A DNA stretch of 64,000 bases, from positions 682,001 through 746,000 of the forward strand of contig JANBVO010000003.1 of assembly GCA_030052745.1 (NCBI GenBank), given 5' to 3'. Position numbers and translations under genes: made by a program. Below, one piece after another: positions 47,359-55,841 of the stretch (its first letter is position 1; each line of letters begins with the position of its first letter). The notes below the pieces were generated by a model, which worked only from the letters and a program-made list of their open reading frames with translations, was not told the DNA's origin and ran no database searches. The DNA comes from Pleurostoma richardsiae. Lineage: Eukaryota; Ascomycota; Sordariomycetes; Calosphaeriales; Pleurostomataceae.

Positions 47359-48186
47359 TTATAGAACAGAAAGATCGCCGAATTTCTCCTGTGATGGGGG
47401 TTAGCATGCCCACGCTTCGCCTCGAATGGAGGACTAAGGGGGTGTAATGAACGTGCCTTGTATCCCGGAACGGACCAGCGACCCTTCGACACCAGCGTCG
47501 CGGTCTTCTCGTCGATCGACGGCTCGGCGGCGGCAACCTCGTCCTGTAGCAACAAATCAGCTTCTGGCAACCCTTTCCATATCCCCGCTACCACTTCGGC
47601 AGTTCTCGAGGGGGGCACATACCACAGTGATCTCGTCGAACGGCCGCGCGGACTCGATGTTCTTCAGCGTGGCCTGCAGGTCCTTGAGCTCGAGGTCGAC
47701 CTTCTCCTTGGTAGCCTCGGCGTTGCGGACGGCCTCGACCTCGAAGGCCTCGATGGCCTTGAGCTGGCGGCCGACATCGTAGGACGCGGGCTTGAAGGCG
47801 GCGAAGCGCTTCTCGATCTCGTCGACGACGGCCTGGTTCTTGAGCACGGAGCGGTAGTGGGCGAAGTCGACCTCGGTCGGCAGCTCCGACAGCTGCTGCA
47901 CCTTGCGGCGCACGTCGTCGTTGCGCTTCTTGAACGCCTGCAGGGACGCGACCGTCTGGCCGCGCAGGCCCAGCGAGGTCGTCACTTTGGCCCAGTCGAG
48001 CTTGAGGGCGGCGGATCGCTGTTGCGGGAGGGCAGGGTAAAATTAGCTCAATTGCTCTTCCGATAGGGGCGCCCGACAGCTCTGCACAGAAGCATCCAGC
48101 CGGCCCATTGAAGGTCGAGACTTCAGATCCTCGTGCATTTCTCGCACGAAGTCAATCAATCGGGGTCAGACACTTACGGCGGCCAT
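47359..48186 (-). CDS. atp7: Mitochondrial F1Fo-ATP synthase subunit d (173 aa)
   Basis: Exons are 48178-48186 (only ATG GCC GCC), 47623-48018, 47457-47543 and 47359-47388 (nine codons plus stop). They join to 173 residues. The N-terminus [20 protein letters not shown] and the helical [18 protein letters not shown] are typical of Atp7. The centre carries [20 protein letters not shown] and the C-terminus ends [14 protein letters not shown]. Subunit d is part of the peripheral stalk that holds F1 against rotation on the mitochondrial inner membrane. Introns are 159, 79 and 68 nt. The third starts GCACGT rather than GT, because only the GC donor keeps the conserved end in frame. The 9-nt first exon is easily missed by automated annotation. 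The next two genes upstream on the same strand are also growth-related. Confidence 0.93.
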
Positions 48187-49124
48187 TTTGTGTGAGTGTT
48201 GGGGGGTGTCGAAGAGCGGAGAGTCGAGGTTTCGCGGTCCCAGTTTGCTGCTTGAGGTTCGGCAAAGTTGGAAGTATGGGAAGAGCCGGGTGCCGGAGAG
48301 TCACGTGAGTAAATCCATCCCATTCACGTGACTTCGATATGCCCCCTTGAGAGGGACCCGAGGAGCGACACAACTAGATATACCAGCAAGGAATCTGATC
48401 TATGATACTGACAAATTCAGGAAGATCACAGTACAAGGAGTGTTTCAGGAATAGGTCCTCCTGAACCTGCAAAACTTGAGGGCTCAGGGAGCGTGAAACT
48501 TCTTGCCGAGCCACATCTCCCACCGGGGTTCGATGCTCTGGAGCAAATCTGTAGAGTGTATATGACCAGAGCTTACTGGATATATACGTTCCACTGCAGT
48601 AAGTGAGAGTAAGGTCGAGCTATCCTAAGTAGCTTGTATTTCACGATCCTGTGGCATCAGTGGCAGTGAAATTAATCAGTAATCATCAAGAAAACACTTG
48701 AGCAACGGCATGTACGTGTCCAGACCTCGCCTGGGAGTCACTGAGCAGAGAATACACGGAACCAAGTCCCTGAGCAATCAGTGAGCATCGACGATCGAGC
48801 CAAGTTAGATTGAGAAGTGCCGCTGTCGTCAGTACTCAAAACTCGACAAATTCGGCCACGCAGTCAGTAGTAGCAAAGGCCATTTGGCATAGAACGAGAA
48901 CAGCTTTTGGCCCTGTAGCGCATTGGCGTGAGAGTCAAGCTCGATCCACGAATTCGTCTTTTTGGTTTGGGTAAGGTAACTCCTGCAAGTTTGATACACA
49001 GCCCGCCGGCCTTCCCTCCCGAATTTTGCCAAAAGATGATGTCCCGAATGAAAACGGTCAACCGCCGCACAGACAAAGCGAAGGTCCAAAGTTGGCAAGA
49101 GCAAAAGCAGAGAATCAGCTGCCG
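48187..49124. other. Upstream region of atp7 and 3' flank of the NAC alpha gene
   Basis: The left 200 bp is promoter and 5' UTR of atp7 on the minus strand. The remainder is AT-richer and shows no coding features on either strand. Confidence 0.55.
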
Positions 49125-49935
49125 CTAGATACTCAATGCCATGATGGAGTTGACGATGTCGTTGTCGTTCTCCTTCAGCGCCTTGATGGCCTTCTTGCGC
49201 GAGACACTAGCCTGCGTCATGACGAGCTCGATGTCCTTATCCTCGATGCCCTCGGCGTCGACCTCTTCGTCGTCATCGTCCTCCTCCTTCTTGGCGTCGT
49301 GGTCGTGCGAGTGGCCGCCCTCGCCGTGGTTGTGACCGGAGTGGTCCTCGGCACCCTGGCTGGCGAGCTGCTGAGCGGCAGCGGCCTGGGCAGAGGCGTT
49401 GAGATCCTCGATCTTAGCCTCACCGAAGACACTGCGGGTCACTCCTGTTAGCTTCCTTCTGCCGGAATACTAAGGCGCAAAGTCCCGTAGTTGACTTACA
49501 TGTAGGTGTTGCTGTTAGGAGACTTGTAGACCTCGGGGTTGTTGATGACGAACAGGATCTAGAGCCGGTCAGTCCAGTCCTGCGGCGTTGCTCTTTGAGA
49601 CTGCGAAGAGCTTGAAGCAGCATGCCACCTGCTCGGAGCAGCAGTGCTGCATGGCTTCAGGCAACTCCTAGGTCCCATTACCCAGTATCGACACTCACGT
49701 TCTTGGGCCGCCGCAGAGTGACACGGGTGATGCCAGGGACGCGGGTTAGGTGCAGCTTCTCGATGGCCTTGCGGGCCTTCTTCTCGTTGCGAGAGTAGGC
49801 AACGGCCGAACCAGCGGGGATGCTAGAGTCACCGGCCTCAATTTCGGAGTCGGAAGTGTCATCGTCCTCAAGCTCCTCGACGGTGGTCTTCTTGGGCTCC
49901 TCGTCCGGAAGCTCCTCGACTCTGGGGTTCGCCAT
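49125..49935 (-). CDS. egd2: Nascent polypeptide-associated complex subunit alpha (200 aa)
   Basis: Exons 49699-49935, 49500-49558 and 49125-49431 join to 200 residues. Residues 1-45 are acidic ([16 protein letters not shown]). The NAC domain begins near 48 with [20 protein letters not shown], then [26 protein letters not shown] and, across the second junction, [15 protein letters not shown] linker rich in His and Asp ([16 protein letters not shown]) and a DDDDEE run precede the C-terminal UBA domain ([20 protein letters not shown]). With the beta subunit (Egd1/Btt1) the protein binds ribosomes near the exit tunnel and protects nascent chains from mistargeting. For the third exon, the acceptor GACCCGCAG at 49432 gives the conserved VFGEAK frame; the earlier AACAG does not. 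Confidence 0.95.
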
Positions 49936-50643
49936 CTTGCAAAGTGAAACTGACGTCCAAGACACTTGACGTTAGCAAAGGCCTCACACAAATGCCCCGC
50001 GAACGCAACGTGCACAGGTCAATTTCCCGCAAAAAATGGGCAACAGAGCTCGGAAAACTGTTGGGGTTGATTTTAGAGGAAATTCGTACTGACCGGAAGC
50101 TGAAAGACCTGAGATGCGTAAGGCGGGTGCGTTAGGAGGTTACAGGGCGTTGTGTGAAGGTTGGCAAAGCTCAAAATCTCTGGTAGGGTTTGCAGGCGAG
50201 TTGGGCACGCTAAACCCATTTGGGTAATCATCAAAGGCTGCCCAGCGGATGAGGCTCAGTCACATCATAGGGAATTTGATATGAAAGGGCCAAGTACTGA
50301 ACGAGCCAGGAGCCATTTCGTCTACGCAGCTGGCATTTACAAGGCTTCATTAAATTCTTCATTGGTATCGCTGTCGGCATCGTTCCCAGAGCATCACATC
50401 CAGTGGACTCATCAGCGCACTGCAAAGCCCAGAGCATCTCCCGGAGTGGTCTTGATCTCGGTTTTCTGATTTTCCCTATCATTTGACGCCGGTCACCATT
50501 GATGATGTGACATACAGGCCTTCCGAAAAAGCAAGAATCCAGCTTCCCTTAATGTTGTAGTTCATGCAGTGCCTTCCAGATTGCCGTCAACCTCTAGAGA
50601 ACCCCAGCCACGAACTCTCGTCCCCCTGGCCCGTAGGGTCAGT
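49936..50643. promoter_or_regulatory. NAC alpha promoter and RPL14 3' flank
   Basis: This 708-bp spacer lies between two minus-strand genes. No coding features were seen. Confidence 0.5.
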
Positions 50644-51147
50644 CTATGCGGAGGCCTTGATCTTGGCAAGAGCCTTCCGCTGCTCAAACCGCCGCTGCTT
50701 CTTCAGGCGCAGGACCTTGAATCGGTCGAAGTCCGTAAGCGCCTTCCGTCTCTCCTGCTGCAGTCTCTTCTTCGCCCAGTTCGACTCCTTCCACTTCGCA
50801 TCGATCTCGGCCTTCTCCCACGCCTTCTTAACAGCGCCTGTCCGCGCAGCCCGGGGCAGCTTGGGGATAACCATCTCGGAGAGGAGGCAGTTCGAGAAAG
50901 AAACGGCTTGTCTGGGGACAGCCAGCTTGGGGTCTGCGGAGGGTCCGTCCACAAGGGCCTAGATGTTCCTGTTAGTACTCTGCTCTAGGGCGCACACCAC
51001 ATTCCCATCCGAACGTACGCGCTTGTGGTCGATGATCTCGACGATCGTGGCCAGGCGGCCGGCATAGGGGCTGTCGCCCTGCAGGAGGACGACGCGGCCG
51101 ACCTCCACGAGGCGCCACTTGGAAGCGACGATGCTAGCTTCGCCCAT
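50644..51147 (-). CDS. rpl14: 60S ribosomal protein L14 (eL14, 147 aa)
   Basis: Exons 51019-51147 and 50644-50958 (60-nt intron, phase 0) encode 147 residues. The KOW-like N-terminal barrel reads [32 protein letters not shown], then ALVDGPS after the intron, with [10 protein letters not shown] following. The basic C-terminal helix has [40 protein letters not shown] and [20 protein letters not shown]. All are diagnostic of eukaryotic L14, a component of the large ribosomal subunit on the solvent side. The intron near the 5' end is usual for fungal ribosomal protein genes. It is the third in a row of minus-strand housekeeping genes. Confidence 0.96.
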
Positions 51148-53829
51148 TGTGCTTCTGATCTGTTGAATGCTGAATTAGAAATACTGAACAGAGGCAAGAT
51201 ATCGTCGTGCGTGCCGCGTACCTGAGGTCGTTAGCCGGAGTCGGGAGTTTTGTCGTGGTTGGAGTTGGAGATCCGACGTAAAGTCCGCGAGGGTTGGCTA
51301 TTCTGGTGTGCGAGTGAAAATCGCTTTAGCCCTGACAAAAATTCGGTGCCCGTGATTTTCCAGAAGCACGGACCACTTCAGCCTCGAAGGCTGGGCTACC
51401 GTTTCCCCATACGGTGATTATGTAAGTCAAACATGCTAGACTACCACCTACCAACCAAAACAGTAATACGCCTAGGAAGACGACATGTTGACCTCGACCA
51501 CATCCTCGCTAGAACAGAGGACGTGACGTGATCTGGTCCGGATCAAGAGCTGATATAATTGACTTTTGCATACTGGTTCAAAAAGACTTCGTCTAGTCCA
51601 GGCAACGAAATACGCAAGAAAGCTCTCAGCTATGGTGCCAGGGAGTAGCCGGTTCGACCTCCGACAGCAGCAGCATCCTCCCCCTATGCCCGATTTCGTT
51701 CTGGGCCATGATCGTTGGAAGAGAACTTCAAGGACGGAAATCATGGAGATCTTTTTGATTCGTTTAAACTGAGCGCGTGAATGCTTTCTAAGATGGCCGC
51801 TCTTCTCTTCGTCCCTTCGTTAACTTCCCAAGAGCGTCATTGGCAAGAGACTCTGAGACCTTGATTAATAGGCACGTTTGTATTTTTATGATATGGCTGT
51901 ATTTCTACACATATGTTGCATCGGTTTCATCAAGAAGGTGCATTATGGCAAGCAGCAGTGCTGTGTGCTAGGGAATGTGATCAAGCCTTGCTTCCTGTCC
52001 GATGGTTTCTTTCATCTCTAAGCATGTATACGATTTCATGGCCCGGCTTTGCAATGTCTCTATATGTCCTTGAAGAGACCATACCCAATTACCAGCGTGC
52101 CGAGCCTTGCAGTCGAATCCTCCAGCGGAGGATTGTCCAGGTTGGTGGGCAGAAACAAGCATCAGGCAGCCCTGGAATCGAACCGCAGGCTGATGTCGCT
52201 GTCAACCCCACCATTGTACTTTCGTCCGATCTTCCTCACGCCCTTATATACTGAATTTGGAGGGATATCAGTAACAATGAGGCGTCCCAGGCGGGCAAGG
52301 TAGCGCAGTGGTAATTGGGTGGGCACACCTGAACTCAACGATGACCATTTCCGATCTCGCCTGGTAACTGCAATGACAGCATCCCCCAGTGCCTAGCAGT
52401 TGGTAGAAGCCGACACTGAGCACACGCAGTACGGTTGCACAAGGAAGCTTGAGGTCTCCGGGGCTTCTGATCCTGCTGGGTATTCTCAGGCCTGCTGATT
52501 TAGCCTTAAGTTACAGGTTCTTCCTTTTTTTCCTTTCCTTTTTTTTTCATCCCAGAACAAGTTCCCCAATCTCTCAGCACATTATGACGACGGCTTACAT
52601 GTTTCCTTACGGTTCCTCAATTATTTATTCTCATGCCTCCTTATTTTTTATGGGTATCTTCATGTCCACTTGGGGGAGAAGGGGTCACGGGGCAAAGCGT
52701 GTAAGACTTCCCACGATGATCCGTTGAATGCTGCTGCCGCTCAGCGGTACGCATTAAAGGAAGAAACAGTGTCTCCAAGTCCCCCCTTCTGTTTGGCCCC
52801 GAGCGTTTAGTCAAAGGAGAAAAAGAGACAAGGGATGACTGGGGTGGCGAAGGAGGGTCGAACCAGGGTTTGGAAATCAAGAAACAGAACGGAAAGGAAA
52901 GGACACAGGAGAGACCTGAACGGCGGGCTGAAGAAAGAGAGGAACGACTCGATCATCACGGTCACCGGAACACAGCCAGACACCATCCTGAATTTTCCTT
53001 CGATTACTCCAACGAAGTACAGAGACGATCCCTTGACCGTGCTACATATAATTCTCTTGTCGCGCATTCAATTGTTGGCTCGACATGGAGACTCGCTCGG
53101 TAATGGCCCCACGAATGACAGTTGCAAGCAGCATCAAAGCGGCTAGCGATACACCTTTGAAGGACAGACACCTGCAACCGAGAGAACCCATTTTGCTTCC
53201 AGATCAATAGAGATAGATCCGTGCTCTCTTCGAGAGGCATTTCATCTCTTTCTCCTGAAACATTCGTCGTTAATAGGCGTGCCACGTAACGCCAGGGGGA
53301 TCTTCTTGCTGACGGATGCTTAAGCGTGAAAGTACGGCGCGAACATCCTCAACATGAGGTAGAACACAACATGCTACCGACGACCTTGCAGTTGGAGCAG
53401 CAGAGAAGATCATTATGCGGTGGGCATATTTACTTCAACAGCTTTGCGAGTCTATGCAATCACGTTTCTTTCGAGTATAGCGAATACGTCCGTCAGTGAT
53501 GCTCGGGATGGCCGGTTGCCGCAGTGGGGATAGCCTGGGCGCCCTAGACCACGGACCCGGAAAAGGTCTTACAGTAACCGGTTTAGGAAAGAAATGGCTC
53601 ACGAAAAGGTTGCACTAAGCTCTCAGCCGCCTGTGTTCCCTGCACATCGGCCAGCCCGGTTAGTTTGCGCTGTGACCACCACGATGCCGTCATATATAAC
53701 CGGGGACACGTCCTCCAACGGCTGCATCTACTGGAACTGCTGGCTAAGTACGTTAACTTGAGTACGAGGTCCGGCGCACCGCCCATCATTCCCTCATACA
53801 CCTGTGCCTTTGCCGTGCAGACAGATCCA
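51148..53829. other. 2.7-kb spacer: rpl14 promoter and upstream region of the LYC1-like gene
   Basis: The two genes diverge. No coding frame with family features was found. The GNAT gene side holds a TATATAA at about 53692 and a probable 5' UTR intron (donor GTACGT at 53748, acceptor TGCAG at 53820). At 52130-52370 tRNA-promoter-like A- and B-box matches occur on opposite strands without a foldable tRNA. Confidence 0.5.
53748..53820 (+). other. Probable 5' UTR intron of the LYC1-like gene
   Basis: A GTACGT donor and a pyrimidine-containing CCGTGCAG acceptor bound 73 nt. A TATATAA lies about 55 bp upstream of the donor. If spliced, the first downstream ATG is the chosen start at 53830; the upstream ATG at 53683 would not stay in frame. 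Confidence 0.4.
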
Positions 53830-54930
53830 ATGGCCGACGTCACGTACATGGGGATAACCCCTAATGACGTTGTCCTCAGCGAGGCGACGCCCAAGCTGCA
53901 GAGGCTGGCCTGGGAGCTGAACGGCATCGCGTGGGCCAAGCCGATCGAGGTGCAGGACTACGTCGCCCGCGAGACGTACCTCTCGCAGCAGGAACTCACG
54001 CGGGACGGGCGCTGCCGGTACTGGATCCTGCACCACAAGCACGACCCGACGCACATCGTCGCGAGCTGCGAGAGCACGCGCAAGACGGTGCTCGTCGCGG
54101 GCGGCGGCAGGGGTTTCCGCGAGGAGCAGGGCTACGCGGTCGCGAGCGTGTACACAAACCCCAAGTACCGCCGCCTGGGCATGGCCGGGTTCATGCTGCG
54201 CAAGCTGCAGGAGCACATGGACCGCGACAGCGCGTGCTCGGTGCTATACAGCGACATCGGCAAGGTCTACTACTCGCAGCTGGGCTGGGCCGTGTTTCCC
54301 TCGGAGCAGGCGACACTGCACCTACTTGCGGGGGACCAGTTTGTCTCCGCGCAGCCCGAGGCGACGAGGTACCTCGCCAAGCAGGAGCTCCAGCCACTGT
54401 GCGAGCGGGACGTGGCCGCGATGAAGGCCAAATTCCAGGCGCTGGTCGGCGACGCAAAGACGCACGTCGCGTTCGCACCGACCTTCGCCCAGATTGCGTG
54501 GCAGCTGGCGCGCGAGGAGTTCATGGCGCGGGTGCTGTGGAAGAAGGAGGTCGAGCGGCGGGGGGCAGTCACGGCGGACGGCAAGAGCTGGATCTGCTGG
54601 GACCACGACTGGCGGGAGAAGAAGCTCAAAGTGATGCGCGTCGTGACGTCGGACCCGCCCTCGCCCGAGCAGAAGCTGCTGGACATCGTGGCCCTGCTGA
54701 GCGCAGCGCTGGCCGAGGCGTCCCAATGGGGCCTGCAGAAGGTGGTGGTGTGGAACCCCGACGGAGACATGACCCGGGGCATCAAGGGCGTCGGTAACTT
54801 CCACGAGGACCAGGTCAAGATCATCTTCGACGAGCGGGCGGACACGTCCATACCGTCCTTCCGGTGGCGGGGAGGCGAGAGCGTCGAGGGCACGGTATGG
54901 GAGGACAACGAGTATTACTGTTGGTGTTGA
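53830..54930 (+). CDS. LYC1-like N-acetyltransferase (GNAT fold, 366 aa)
   Basis: The frame is open from 53665, but the start at 53830 (MADVTYMGITPNDVVLSEAT) fits the family better, and the leader before it overlaps a likely intron. Residues 30-170 form a GNAT domain: YWILHHKHDPTHIVASCEST (strand region), then EQGYAVASVYTNPKYRRLGM with the acetyl-CoA-binding RxxGxA turn (RRLGMA), then LYSDIGKVYYSQLGWAVFPS. The C-terminal half has the LYC1-type blocks WKKEVERRGAV, GKSWICWDHDWREKKL and VVVWNPDGDM, and ends EDNEYYCWC. LYC1 of Yarrowia N6-acetylates lysine in lysine catabolism; fungal homologues are widespread and mostly uncharacterised. Third positions are strongly C/G. There is no intron in the coding part. 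Confidence 0.82.
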   Translation: MADVTYMGITPNDVVLSEATPKLQRLAWELNGIAWAKPIEVQDYVARETYLSQQELTRDGRCRYWILHHKHDPTHIVASCESTRKTVLVAGGGRGFREEQGYAVASVYTNPKYRRLGMAGFMLRKLQEHMDRDSACSVLYSDIGKVYYSQLGWAVFPSEQATLHLLAGDQFVSAQPEATRYLAKQELQPLCERDVAAMKAKFQALVGDAKTHVAFAPTFAQIAWQLAREEFMARVLWKKEVERRGAVTADGKSWICWDHDWREKKLKVMRVVTSDPPSPEQKLLDIVALLSAALAEASQWGLQKVVVWNPDGDMTRGIKGVGNFHEDQVKIIFDERADTSIPSFRWRGGESVEGTVWEDNEYYCWC

Positions 54931-55841
54931 CAGGGGCAGCGTCGTTCGATACCCGGGAAATCTATCTATTTGCTCATTCTGCAGGACGACTCGGTCCTTT
55001 TCCTGATCCTCCCACAAGGCATGAAGTCCCCGCTCTCCTCAGCTGGACTTTGAGACGAGGACGACGCGGGCAGTATCTCATGGCCAGCTTCTGCCATCAT
55101 GCAAGCATGCCTTAAGCCGTTGACCTTATGGATCGCACGCGATCGAATTTTGGCTTTACGACCCTTCGAAAAGGAGTGCCTGCTGAGTTCGTCATACGCT
55201 ATTTCGTGGACGATTTCGTATCCGTACGCCGTGGAAACCTCGAGGTCATCTACAAAGAGGAGTGTTCAGTGCCTCGAGGACTCAGACCCGGGGTACCCCT
55301 GTAGAGCTCGCGACGCTGACCGCTCATGTGAGAGAGCTGATGGACGAGGGGGCGAGGATGGGTTCACAAGCTGAGCGCCACGCGCCCAGACTATCGAGTT
55401 ATTGTGTAACGGCTATTTTCAATTGGCTTTCCTCTGCCCGTCGACTAAGTTGTTGGTGCCATCGCCTCAACGGTGGAACTTACCGCGCGAGGGTCTCACG
55501 ACCTGCCTATTCTGGGCCAGTTACACTGAAGCTGATTGTCGTCTAGGCTTCCTTCTCGATGCTCGGTCTCCTGCCCGGCCCGTCATGCTGTGTGAGTTCC
55601 TCAATAGAGGAGCTGGCTCGACTTGTCTCCAGCTCTGGGTCCTACTCTATGCCCCGGTATGGCGACTGGTCTTGTTGGAATCACTGCTGATACGAAGAGC
55701 CGTTCCGGACAATCCATTCACAGTAGTATGGTATTGCCTGTGTGATTTTCGTGTCTTCTTCCCCGTCCAAGGCGTCTCGAGCCCCGGCACCACACACCAA
55801 TTTATGATAGGAAGCCCCCTTCAAGGCTCTCTGCCGCCGCA
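54931..55841. other. 0.9-kb interval with a short orphan reading frame
   Basis: This lies between two co-directional genes. It contains the 58-codon frame at 55128-55304, described separately, and otherwise nothing recognised. The right part should be promoter of the NLR-like gene. Confidence 0.5.
55128..55304 (+). CDS. Short protein-like frame (58 aa) or gene relic
   Basis: The frame begins MDRTRSNFGFTTLRKGVPAE and continues FVIRYFVDDFVSVRRGNLEV before IYKEECSVPRGLRPGVPL and a TAG. Its alternation of hydrophobic and charged residues resembles a folded protein more than random translation. An overlapping frame, from about 55280 to 55375, continues in the same style (ELATLTAHVRELMDEGARMG), as if one protein were split by a frameshift near 55290. 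YFVDD superficially recalls the reverse-transcriptase box, but no other RT motif is present. I do not recognise a family. It may be a decayed gene or 3' UTR sequence of the acetyltransferase gene. Confidence 0.25.
   Translation: MDRTRSNFGFTTLRKGVPAEFVIRYFVDDFVSVRRGNLEVIYKEECSVPRGLRPGVPL

Noticed and set aside
52130-52200. B-box match GGTTCGATTCC on the minus strand
   Set aside because: The surrounding T stem pairs at only three of five positions and no D or anticodon arm can be built; a decayed tRNA at best.
52287-52364. tRNA-like element: 7-bp complementary ends (CCAGGCG/CGCCTGG) 78 nt apart with an A box (TAGCGCAGTGG)
   Set aside because: No T arm or GTTCRA sequence lies inside and the anticodon arm does not fold.
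53931-54797. 288-codon second frame inside the LYC1-like gene
   Set aside because: Shadow of the GC-rich coding frame; Arg/Gly/Ala-rich with no motif.
55185-55200. YFVDD as a reverse-transcriptase active-site box
   Set aside because: No other RT motif, no long frame and no element ends around it.
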